In this document: positions 6,019 through 12,668 of the stretch, piece by piece | Layout: each line of letters starts with the position of its first letter | Position numbering within the stretch: position 1 is the first letter of the stretch | Made by a program: the position numbers and the translations under genes | Notes under the pieces: generated by a model | The model's input: only the letters and a program-made list of their open reading frames with translations | The model's database searches: none | What the model was told of the DNA's origin: nothing | Source of the DNA: JAVZGQ01 sp039000685 | GTDB taxonomy: Archaea; Aenigmatarchaeota; Aenigmatarchaeia; CG10238-14; SCSR01 | Assembly: GCA_039000685.1 (NCBI GenBank) | Contig: JAWBNW010000006.1 | Coordinates: 1-28,253, forward strand | DNA: 28,253 bases | Reading direction: 5' to 3'

Positions 6019-7176
6019 ATGGATTTATATCTTTTTTCAGTCTTGGCTTTTGTCTTATTTTTGGTTTTCTTAATCTATCGAGACAGAAAAAATATAGAGT
6101 TCCATTATTTGCTCTTGATGAGGAGAACAAAAACTGGAATAAAAATTTTAGATAAGTTAGCCAAACCAAAAATGTTTTGGAAGGCCTTAGGTACTGTTGG
6201 TGTTTTTGTTGCTTTTTTTCTGATGTTTGAGGGATTTGTTTCCTTAATAATTTATGGTCAACTGCTATTAGCTGGTGCAGTAAAAATGCCGGGTCTAAGT
6301 TTTGTCTTTCCTTCGGTCAAATCGGAAATCGAAGCTGGCCCAGGCTACTTATTCCTACCATTTTGGTTTTGGATTATCATTATAATTTCAGTAATAGTCC
6401 CACATGAAACTTTTCATGGTATAATAAGTAGAGTTGAAAAAATAAGGGTCAAGAGTGCTGGGTTTTTATTGTTAGCCATTCTGCCGGGTGCTTTTGTAGA
6501 GCCTGACGAAAGACAATTAAAGAAATCGAAGTTTATGAGCAAGTTAAGAATTTTTGCTTCTGGTAGCTTGGCAAATTTTTTGATGTATTTTTTTGTTTTT
6601 AACATAACTGCAAATTTGATTTGGCCTTATTTTGTTCGGGGGCCAATCGTTCTCAAAGAATTGAATGCAACAGGTCCTGCAGCTCAAGCTGGTTTAGAGG
6701 TTGGGATGATAATAAGTGAAATAAACAAAAATCCCATAAGACTAACCTATAGTGAATTTTTAAGTGGTTCAAAATATCTTTCAGAAGAAACACGTGGTTT
6801 GAAACCTGGAGATGAAATTACTGTTATCGCAAATAACAGAGAATTTAAGATCATACTTGGCTCTAACCCCGAAAATGAATCTCTTCCTTATCTTGGAATA
6901 GTTTATGCACCAATCACAAGGAATGAAATAATTCCTTTTGGCTTCATTTTTCAGCTATTGACTTGGATTTGGATAATAAATTATGCTATATCTGTATTCA
7001 ATATAATGCCGATATATCCTTTGGATGGAGGTATGATGATTCAAGCTATTGCAGAAAAAATAAGCAAGAAGCATGCTGTAAAAATAACTTATGTTATAAG
7101 CGCAGTAACTCTTTCGATCCTTGTGTTTAACTTTGTTGCGCCATTTCTTTTGCAGACAATACCTCTACCTTCCTGA
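6019..7176 (+). CDS. Site-2 protease family membrane metalloprotease (M50) with PDZ domain
   Basis: Intramembrane zinc protease of the S2P/RseP type, which cleaves transmembrane segments in regulated proteolysis. It starts with a hydrophobic helix (~1-20), then further membrane segments around 55-95. The zinc motif HETFH is at residues 129-133 with catalytic Glu130. A PDZ-like insert at ~210-285 contains GPAAQAGLEVG. The second metal motif NIMPIYPLDGG supplies Asp336. A final hydrophobic helix closes the 385-aa protein, so both halves of the active site are intact. It diverges from nrdD and runs 50 bp into the 3' end of rps3ae on the opposite strand. Its substrate is not indicated by the neighbours. 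Confidence 0.92.
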   Translation: MDLYLFSVLAFVLFLVFLIYRDRKNIEFHYLLLMRRTKTGIKILDKLAKPKMFWKALGTVGVFVAFFLMFEGFVSLIIYGQLLLAGAVKMPGLSFVFPSVKSEIEAGPGYLFLPFWFWIIIIISVIVPHETFHGIISRVEKIRVKSAGFLLLAILPGAFVEPDERQLKKSKFMSKLRIFASGSLANFLMYFFVFNITANLIWPYFVRGPIVLKELNATGPAAQAGLEVGMIISEINKNPIRLTYSEFLSGSKYLSEETRGLKPGDEITVIANNREFKIILGSNPENESLPYLGIVYAPITRNEIIPFGFIFQLLTWIWIINYAISVFNIMPIYPLDGGMMIQAIAEKISKKHAVKITYVISAVTLSILVFNFVAPFLLQTIPLPS

Positions 7177-7708
7177 TCTCAAAATTCTTGATAGGATAAA
7201 TTTTTCTAGCTTCTGTCAAGACTTTTGATTTTATCTCATCACTTATCAAACTTTTTATAAAATCATCCAAACCATTCGTCTCCACATGTTGTTTAATAAC
7301 TTCTTTTATTTTTTTACCAATAATTGCTTGGACGCTGCTCTTTGCTTTTCTTGAAACAATACAAATACTCTTAATTCTTAATTTTGTATTGTCTTTTGTC
7401 ATTAAATCTTGGACAACATCTATTCTCCTTACTCTTCTCACGACCATTCTTGAAATATAGTCTTGCAAACATTCAATGCCATGAAATTCGGTAAAAGCTT
7501 TGTTTTTTTCAACTTTGTTTATTTTGAACAAAAATTTCAAATAGTATTTATTGACATTTTCTGTGAGTTCTAAAGCACTCAAAACAATTTTTCTACCAAT
7601 TAAAAGTTTTGGTTCACTGGCTAGAGTCAAACCTATTTCTTTCTCACCGAAAATCTTTGGCGAGATTATTGTATAATTTTCTTTTGTTCTAGCCTTTTTC
7701 TTTACCAA
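7127..7708 (-). CDS. rps3ae: Ribosomal protein eS1 (S3Ae)
   Basis: Small-subunit ribosomal protein of archaea and eukaryotes. Family-typical stretches are VRRVRRIDVVQDLMTKDN, followed by IVSRKAKSSVQAIIGKKI. I place the start at a TTG (7706-7708), giving Met-Val-Lys-Lys-Lys-Ala-Arg, which matches the usual family N-terminus and has a near-perfect Shine-Dalgarno AGGTGA (7714-7719) 5 nt upstream. The GTG three codons earlier is part of that Shine-Dalgarno and is unlikely to be the start. The product is 193 aa. The first codons overlap the end of the RecJ-like gene by 20 bp, so the two are translationally coupled. The 3' end overlaps the convergent protease gene by 50 bp. Confidence 0.94.
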   Translation of the reverse strand: MVKKKARTKENYTIISPKIFGEKEIGLTLASEPKLLIGRKIVLSALELTENVNKYYLKFLFKINKVEKNKAFTEFHGIECLQDYISRMVVRRVRRIDVVQDLMTKDNTKLRIKSICIVSRKAKSSVQAIIGKKIKEVIKQHVETNGLDDFIKSLISDEIKSKVLTEARKIYPIKNFEIRKVEVLSAKEMAQQS

Positions 7709-9065
7709 AAATCTCACCTAATTTCTTATCTACAATATTAACAAAATCGTTTTGTAAGTTTTTATCTATTAAGGCTCCGGCAGCATGAATATGACCACCG
7801 GCCTCACCTTTTAATAGTTTTGCGGCATAATATAAAACTTCTCTCAAATTTATATTTTTAATCTCTTTTGATAATCTGGCCGAAATTTTTAAACTGTTAT
7901 CTTCACTTTCTACAATTCCGAACACTGGTTTTTTAGAATTAAAAATATTTGAATTCAAGGCTATTGAAGTTATAGTTCCTATTAAAGTATCTTTAATTTT
8001 GTTCCCCGCCAAGATGAAGTTTGCATTTGGTGTTGAGAGAACTATATTGTCTTCTCTTAAAAGTTTTATACCTTCACTTATCTGTCTTCTATAATCTTCC
8101 AAAATTTCCCATATCTCATTGGTTTTTGTTCCACCCAAGCAAATTTTGATCCCAACATTAGCATTTTCGGTCCTTCCACAGGCATTCAATATAGTTGCAA
8201 ATTCTCTCACATCTTGTAATTCTTCTTCTCTGTCTAGAATTGTGTAGATTTCACCAAAGATATCTACAGCATTTGTTTGGGAAAACTTTAGCCTTTCTAA
8301 AATTATAGCTGAAGCAAGCTTTTGTTGTTCTTCTACAGTTAGATCTTTTAATTTTTTCCATTCTTCATTTTCTTTTATAGAAATCCCTAGTTCGGAGAGA
8401 AATTGGACGGCTTGAGATTCTGACCCAGTTATTCCGGGGATAAATGGGTCAAAACTGTGTTCAAGAGATTTGTGAATTGGTTTAGTGTTTCTACCATAAA
8501 GTCTTATTCCCTTGCTAACTACAATCTTACCAAGAGTCTCTGCTTCTTCTAAAATTTTTCTTGCCAAACCCTTTAGTTTCCAGCCTTCATCTTGTTCATC
8601 GCCAATTGCACCAACTATTGCAAGATCTATCAAATCTGTGTTTTGAATCGAGATATTTTTTGCAAAGAGATAACAAATCATAGAAGATGAAATTTCATCC
8701 TCACCAAATAAAATTGGGTTAAGATGAAATAGATTAATGTCTTTGAAGATCTCTGGTTCATGATGATCTAGGATAAAGATTTGTGTTTTTTCTAAAATTT
8801 GTTTCAGAAGATCAAGTTGACCACTTCCCAAATCTGAAAAAATGAAAAAATCATTTTCTGTGAATTTTATTTTTTTCAATACATTTTCGGTCAATTGTTT
8901 TACAATTTTCAGTTCAAAATTTTGTCCAAGTCTTATTAACATTTTTGAGAGTATGGCAGCACTTGTCAAACCGTCTGCATCCATATGAGAAATTATTTTT
9001 ACCTTTTTTTCATTGGCTATTGATTTGAAAATTTTGGACAGTCTTTCTATTTCTTCCAGGAACAA
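7689..9065 (-). CDS. RecJ-like DHH-family nuclease (archaeal GAN type)
   Basis: Single-stranded DNA exonuclease/phosphoesterase of the DHH family. In archaea such proteins bind GINS at the replication fork and are related to Cdc45. Motifs in order: HMDADG at residues 27-32, FSDLGSGQ at about 76-83, LDHHEPE at about 96-102, a middle helical region, and the C-terminal DHHA1 signature GGHIHAAGA near residue 430. The catalytic Asp/His set looks intact, so nuclease activity is expected rather than a Cdc45-like inactive form. The start is a TTG at 9063-9065 with GTGAT (9069-9073) just upstream; the next in-frame Met is inside the DADG motif and therefore impossible. It follows rps15 at 4 bp and overlaps rps3ae, an arrangement found in other archaea. 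Confidence 0.93.
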   Translation of the reverse strand: MFLEEIERLSKIFKSIANEKKVKIISHMDADGLTSAAILSKMLIRLGQNFELKIVKQLTENVLKKIKFTENDFFIFSDLGSGQLDLLKQILEKTQIFILDHHEPEIFKDINLFHLNPILFGEDEISSSMICYLFAKNISIQNTDLIDLAIVGAIGDEQDEGWKLKGLARKILEEAETLGKIVVSKGIRLYGRNTKPIHKSLEHSFDPFIPGITGSESQAVQFLSELGISIKENEEWKKLKDLTVEEQQKLASAIILERLKFSQTNAVDIFGEIYTILDREEELQDVREFATILNACGRTENANVGIKICLGGTKTNEIWEILEDYRRQISEGIKLLREDNIVLSTPNANFILAGNKIKDTLIGTITSIALNSNIFNSKKPVFGIVESEDNSLKISARLSKEIKNINLREVLYYAAKLLKGEAGGHIHAAGALIDKNLQNDFVNIVDKKLGEIFGKEKG

Positions 9066-9068
9066 GTT

Positions 9069-9073
9069 ATCAC
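9069..9073 (-). promoter_or_regulatory. Shine-Dalgarno GTGAT deciding the TTG start of the RecJ-like gene
   Basis: GTGAT overlaps the rps15 stop codon and lies 3 nt before the TTG. Termination and re-initiation are therefore likely to be coupled. Confidence 0.5.
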
Positions 9074-9528
9074 TTTTGCACTATAAGTTTGGCTTTTTCA
9101 GGAGAATATTCCCAATCTGGAGGAAGAATCCCTTTTCTAGAATAATATTTGCCAAGTCTTTTTATTTTGGATTCCAAATTTTCTAATCCTCTCAAAGAAT
9201 GTTTATCCGCCTTATTCTTTTCTAAATGCGCTCTAAGGTTTACGGCCTTCCTCAATAAATTCATCAAATCTTCTGGAATTTCTGGATAAACTTTTCTCTC
9301 TTTCATTATCTGACTAACATTTTTACCAGTTATCGTCTTGATATCTGGAATTCCATATTGGTCTCTTAAAACAGTGCCTATTTGAGCCGATGTCAGTCTT
9401 TGTGACGCTAATTTTTCCACTAGATTTTCTATTTCATCCTTCTTCAATTTCACCCATCTTGGCACAATTTTCACAGGGGGTTTATGGCTTCCTGATCTCC
9501 CTTTTTTACCAGAATACATTCTCGCCAT
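9070..9528 (-). CDS. rps15: Ribosomal protein uS15
   Basis: Small-subunit protein that binds 16S rRNA. The archaeal form has an N-terminal extension, seen here as MARMYSGKKGRSGS. The conserved middle includes SAQIGTVLRDQYGIPD and ITGKNVSQI, and the C-terminal S15 core includes RAHLEKNKADKHSLRGL and RLGKYYSRKGILP. I choose the ATG at 9528 (152 aa) because the family begins MARM and because GTGAT (9533-9537) sits 4 nt upstream. The GTG three codons earlier is part of that Shine-Dalgarno. It leads a run with the RecJ-like gene and rps3ae, behind a clear TATA box. Confidence 0.96.
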   Translation of the reverse strand: MARMYSGKKGRSGSHKPPVKIVPRWVKLKKDEIENLVEKLASQRLTSAQIGTVLRDQYGIPDIKTITGKNVSQIMKERKVYPEIPEDLMNLLRKAVNLRAHLEKNKADKHSLRGLENLESKIKRLGKYYSRKGILPPDWEYSPEKAKLIVQK

Positions 9529-9532
9529 TCTT

Positions 9533-9537
9533 ATCAC
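9533..9537 (-). promoter_or_regulatory. Shine-Dalgarno GTGAT of rps15
   Basis: GTGAT is spaced 4 nt from the ATG at 9528 and is the same motif found before cysS and the RecJ-like gene. It argues against the GTG at 9537 as start codon. Confidence 0.6.
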
Positions 9538-9565
9538 TTAATTATTCTTAAGATTTGAACATTAA

Positions 9566-9573
9566 TATTTAAA
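9566..9573 (-). promoter_or_regulatory. TATA box of the rps15 - RecJ-like - rps3ae operon
   Basis: On the minus strand TTTAAATA lies about 41 nt before the rps15 ATG. Transcription about 25 nt downstream would leave a short leader carrying the GTGAT Shine-Dalgarno. It lies in the 52-bp gap after the small membrane protein gene. Confidence 0.5.
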
Positions 9574-9580
9574 AATCTGT

Positions 9581-9805
9581 TTAACTTAAGAATTCTCTTA
9601 TAAGCCAAACCAAAACAAGTGCTACTGTTGAGATGAAGCTTAAGAAGCTCCCAAGCATAAGTAAGACTGCTGACAAGCCTCTTGTGTTGAGTATTGATAG
9701 AAGAAAACCAGAAGATAATAAAACTATTCCTGCCAATATTCCTAAAATTGAATAATTTTCAGCGGTCTCAAATTTATCCTTACCTTTTAGCTTTTCTTTC
9801 AACAT
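9581..9805 (-). CDS. Small membrane protein with two helices, 74 aa
   Basis: Unrecognised. A charged N-terminus (LKEKLKGKDKF) is followed by two hydrophobic segments, about residues 19-37 and 43-66 in the 74-aa form, ending WLIREFLS. I use the ATG at 9805. A TTG at 9823 would add six residues and enlarge the overlap. It overlaps the end of bud32 by 26 bp, so translation is coupled to the kinase, and rps15 follows. Its conserved-looking placement between two housekeeping genes supports a real gene. The charged-helix then TM-hairpin layout resembles many small archaeal membrane subunits, but I cannot assign one. Confidence 0.6.
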   Translation of the reverse strand: MLKEKLKGKDKFETAENYSILGILAGIVLLSSGFLLSILNTRGLSAVLLMLGSFLSFISTVALVLVWLIREFLS

Positions 9806-10415
9806 ATCTAGCCCTAGCTTCAATTTCTTCCACCTTCTTTAAAACTTGTTCTGCATACTTATATTCTTGTTTATATCCTTTAACTATATTTTCCCAGCAA
9901 AAGTTTAAAATTTTGAAGTGAGTCGATTTAAGAGCTTCAAACAAAAGGTTTAAGTCTACTCCTTGATCTTCTATTTTTCTTGAGAAAAATCCGAGCCCAA
10001 AATCGATGAAATAAATTTGATCATCTTTCGAAATCATGTTTGAGGTCGTTAGATCGCCATGAATTATACCTGCTGAATGAAGCTTGCCAATAAGTCTGCC
10101 AATTTCAAAAGAAATTCTACTGATTTTTTCTTCATTTGTTTTATAAAAGAATTCTTTAATTCTTTCTCCTTCAATAAATTCCATCGTTATTTTAAAATTC
10201 TTGTAATCAACTTCAAAAATTTTTGGTGTTAATACACCAACTTTCCTTGCTTCTGTCAAAAGTTTGACCTCTTCTCTTGTCCTTTCTTTTCTTAGCTTAA
10301 GATCAATTTGCTCTATCCTGTAACTTTTTTTAATTCTTTCTTTAACAAGAACTTTTTTACCTTCCATTTCATCTAGATAAAGAATAGCTTCTGCGCCTTG
10401 TTTCAATATCTGCAT
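9780..10415 (-). CDS. bud32: Bud32-type atypical kinase of the KEOPS complex
   Basis: Small Ser/Thr kinase/ATPase that works with Kae1, Cgi121 and Pcc1 to make t6A37 on ANN-decoding tRNAs. The piD261/Bud32 features are present: the ATP-binding Lys in VLVKERIKKSYR (about Lys25), catalytic IIHGDLTTSN (Asp121, Asn126), DFG at 138-140 followed by GFFSRKIEDQGVDL, and the basic Arg/Lys tail typical of Bud32. At 211 aa it stands alone; in several euryarchaea it is fused to Kae1. No other KEOPS gene is in the window. A TATA-like box 27 nt upstream suggests a leaderless message, and the small membrane protein gene overlaps its end. Confidence 0.94.
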   Translation of the reverse strand: MQILKQGAEAILYLDEMEGKKVLVKERIKKSYRIEQIDLKLRKERTREEVKLLTEARKVGVLTPKIFEVDYKNFKITMEFIEGERIKEFFYKTNEEKISRISFEIGRLIGKLHSAGIIHGDLTTSNMISKDDQIYFIDFGLGFFSRKIEDQGVDLNLLFEALKSTHFKILNFCWENIVKGYKQEYKYAEQVLKKVEEIEARARYVERKAKR

Positions 10416-10437
10416 AAAAAGAAAATCTTAGGCTAAA

Positions 10438-10447
10438 AATAAATTTA
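10438..10447 (-). promoter_or_regulatory. Putative TATA box of bud32
   Basis: An AT-only TAAATTTATT region is centred about 27 nt before the bud32 ATG, overlapping the radA stop region. It predicts a start-codon-proximal transcription start. Confidence 0.35.
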
Positions 10448-10448
10448 T

Positions 10449-11399
10449 TTAAGGGTCTCTAATTCCTTCTTCCGTGATTTTGAAGACTGCTTCTCCTTCA
10501 GGTAATCCTGGGGAATCAACAAGCCTTGCTATTCTCATTCCTTCTTTTCCTCTTCTCAAATACATTCTATAAGTTGCCATGTGGGCAAGAATTGCTCCAC
10601 CAGAAGCTCTGACCGGATCTCCAAACATCACGGAAGGATCCATTAAGACTTGATTTGTAATATAAACAGCAAGGTTGTGTGCATCTGCGAGTCTCTGTAG
10701 CATGTGTAAGTGTTTGTTCAATTTTTGTTGTCTTGGGGCAAGCTCACCTCTACCAGTAAAATCTGCTCTAAAATGAGAAGTTAAGCTATCTATAACTATT
10801 AGTTTGATGTTTTTTTCTTCTATAATCTCATTGGCTTTTTCAACAAGAAACATTTGATGCTCTGAGTTGAAAGCTCTGGCAACATGAATGTTGGATAAGA
10901 CTTTTTCTGGATCAAGTTCCAGAGCTTTTGCTATTTGAACTATTCGTTCGGGGCGAAAAGTATTTTCTGTATCAATGTAGAGAACATTTCCACCTAAACC
11001 ACCTTTTTCTGGTGGTAGCTGAACATTAACAGCAAGCTGAAAAGCTAACTGTGTCTTCCCACTTCCGAATTGTCCATAAGACTCTGTAATTGCTTGTGTT
11101 TCGATACCTCCACCAAGCAAATTGTCCAAATTTTTTGATCCAGTGGTTATCTTGGCGACTTTCATCCTTCTTTCTAGAATCTTATCAGCACTTTCATACC
11201 CAATCTCGAGCATTTCTCTTACGGCATTAATTATCTTTGCTGCTTGGCCTTCACCAATTTCAGCAATTGCAGCAAGCTCGGTTGGAGAAGCAACAGCTAT
11301 TGCCATAGGATCTGTATAACCCACTTCTTTTAGTTTTTCAGCAATTTTTTCCCCCACTCCCGGAATATCTTCAAATGTTATTTCTTTTTTCTTATTCAT
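10449..11399 (-). CDS. radA: DNA repair and recombination protein RadA
   Basis: Archaeal RecA/Rad51 recombinase that forms filaments on single-stranded DNA for strand exchange. An N-terminal helix-hairpin-helix domain (about residues 8-60, GVGEKIAEKLKE) precedes the ATPase core. Walker A is GQFGSGKTQ (109-117), Walker B is in LIVIDSLTSHF, and the L1/L2 region is represented by FTGRGELAPRQQKLNKH and by TNQVLMDPSVMFGDP. At 316 aa it is a standard length with all motifs intact; RadB and archaeal RadA paralogues without the N-domain are excluded. Its ATG overlaps the RPA gene by 8 bp, so recombinase and single-strand binding protein are translated together. Confidence 0.97.
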   Translation of the reverse strand: MNKKKEITFEDIPGVGEKIAEKLKEVGYTDPMAIAVASPTELAAIAEIGEGQAAKIINAVREMLEIGYESADKILERRMKVAKITTGSKNLDNLLGGGIETQAITESYGQFGSGKTQLAFQLAVNVQLPPEKGGLGGNVLYIDTENTFRPERIVQIAKALELDPEKVLSNIHVARAFNSEHQMFLVEKANEIIEEKNIKLIVIDSLTSHFRADFTGRGELAPRQQKLNKHLHMLQRLADAHNLAVYITNQVLMDPSVMFGDPVRASGGAILAHMATYRMYLRRGKEGMRIARLVDSPGLPEGEAVFKITEEGIRDP

Positions 11400-12399
11400 T
11401 TTCCAACTCCTCTGCTAATCTTTTACTCTCTTCCAGCACATTTAAATCTTTTGCATCCGACACTATAAATTCTAGTCTATCAAAGGCTATATTCTTTTTA
11501 ACTCTACCCGTGAGTTGCAATTCTCTTCCCAAAAGCCTTTCTTTTACTATCTCGTACCTCTTTTCTTCTTCTATTTCTTCCAACTCTTTTGCTGAAAGTT
11601 GAAGCAATTTTTCAGCTTGCTCTCTGAAAAAAACTGCTCTTGTGTTGGCAGTGCCGTCATCAATTATTGTTGTGATGAGTAAAGCTTTGGAAGGCAAAAC
11701 TTCTCCGTGTTGTGGGCAGACAATTTTTTGTTCTTTTTTTATCAATGTGTTTGAACATTCTGGACATATCTCAAAGAATAATTTGCCCTTGAAAACATGA
11801 ACTATAGTGGCAATAATTTCTGCTCTTCCAGGAAGAAGGTTTTTTATTGTTGTTCTTTCTGCTTGTGGTGAAAGATATTTTCTCTTCAAATATTCTAGAC
11901 TTGGCAAATCTTCACATTCAATTTTATTTATGAAACCGTATTTTCCTATTGAAACTTCAATTCCATACATTCCTTCCTTTGCCATACCGTTTGAAACTTG
12001 AATAGAATCTCCTTGTTTAAGTTCACCTTCTTCTACAATTTTAGTTTGATCATTCCAGAGTGGAATTCTAACAAAACCTGTTTCATCACCAACAAAAATA
12101 TTTACAACTTTACCAGAAGAGCCATCTTGACGCTCAAAATTTACTATTGGAGTAATGTTGAAAATTCTGCCGATGAAATTGACATTTCTCATTCCAGGAA
12201 CAATGTTTTTGATTTCTAATTGGCGTCTTCTCTTTTCAAGCAAATCTAACCCAAGCTCATTGGCAATAAGATAAGCCGCGCCTTCTTCTGTCAGTAAATC
12301 TGAGAATTCTTGCTTCTTTTCTTCTATTTTTTTCATCAATTCTTCTCTAGATAAACTAGAATTCCTCTCTATCTCTGTCAAAATTTCCTCAAGACTCAT
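11392..12399 (-). CDS. Replication factor A (single-stranded DNA-binding protein)
   Basis: Coats single-stranded DNA in replication and repair. The N-terminal helical region (1-60) is typical of archaeal RPA. An OB fold at about 70-160 contains the signature GDETGFVRIPLWND. A second OB region around 190-280 carries a zinc finger CPECSNTLIKKEQKIVCPQH (Cys, Cys, Cys, His). The C-terminus is acidic and may recruit partners. The protein is 335 aa with apparently two to three OB units on one polypeptide, and no separate small RPA subunit gene is adjacent. It overlaps radA downstream, and its own TATA box places transcription near its ATG. Confidence 0.92.
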   Translation of the reverse strand: MSLEEILTEIERNSSLSREELMKKIEEKKQEFSDLLTEEGAAYLIANELGLDLLEKRRRQLEIKNIVPGMRNVNFIGRIFNITPIVNFERQDGSSGKVVNIFVGDETGFVRIPLWNDQTKIVEEGELKQGDSIQVSNGMAKEGMYGIEVSIGKYGFINKIECEDLPSLEYLKRKYLSPQAERTTIKNLLPGRAEIIATIVHVFKGKLFFEICPECSNTLIKKEQKIVCPQHGEVLPSKALLITTIIDDGTANTRAVFFREQAEKLLQLSAKELEEIEEEKRYEIVKERLLGRELQLTGRVKKNIAFDRLEFIVSDAKDLNVLEESKRLAEELENE

Positions 12400-12421
12400 A
12401 AAGCTCTAATAATAATAAAAA

Positions 12422-12429
12422 GTATAAAA
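12422..12429 (-). promoter_or_regulatory. TATA box of the RPA-radA unit
   Basis: TTTTATAC on the minus strand is centred about 27 nt before the RPA ATG, with no Shine-Dalgarno between. It predicts a leaderless RPA-radA message. Confidence 0.45.
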
Positions 12430-12430
12430 G

Positions 12431-12637
12431 TTAAATCTTTCTTCTTGCGAGGCGAACATCTTCATCTAAAATTGTCTTCCTGCCAGCATGCTTTGCAAGC
12501 AAGGCTGCTTCTTTTGCTATTTTGAATAGCTCGTCTTCCATAACCTTTGCCATTTCATCTAGAGCGGATTGAGAAACTCTTTTAGCCCCAACTTTCTTGA
12601 AAATTCTCTCAAATGGCTGCTTTGGCAAAATAGGCAT
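12431..12637 (-). CDS. Archaeal histone (HMf-like)
   Basis: 68-aa single histone fold that dimerises and wraps DNA. It has the usual archaeal order: MPILPKQPFERIFKKVG (helix 1 and the N-terminal proline-rich start), the central helix SQSALDEMAKVMEDELFKIA, then AKHAGRKTILDEDVRLA with the conserved RKT(I/V)..EDV loop and helix 3. There is no N- or C-terminal tail. It sits between aglB and the RPA gene with its own TATA box 25 nt before the ATG, so it can be expressed apart from both neighbours. Confidence 0.97.
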   Translation of the reverse strand: MPILPKQPFERIFKKVGAKRVSQSALDEMAKVMEDELFKIAKEAALLAKHAGRKTILDEDVRLARRKI

Positions 12638-12656
12638 GATTAGATTTTATTGCTTT

Positions 12657-12667
12657 GAATATAAAAA
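12657..12667 (-). promoter_or_regulatory. TATA box of the histone gene
   Basis: TTTTTATATTC on the minus strand is centred about 25 nt before the histone ATG and abuts the stop codon of the upstream oligosaccharyltransferase gene. It predicts a leaderless transcript. Confidence 0.5.
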
Positions 12668-12668
12668 T

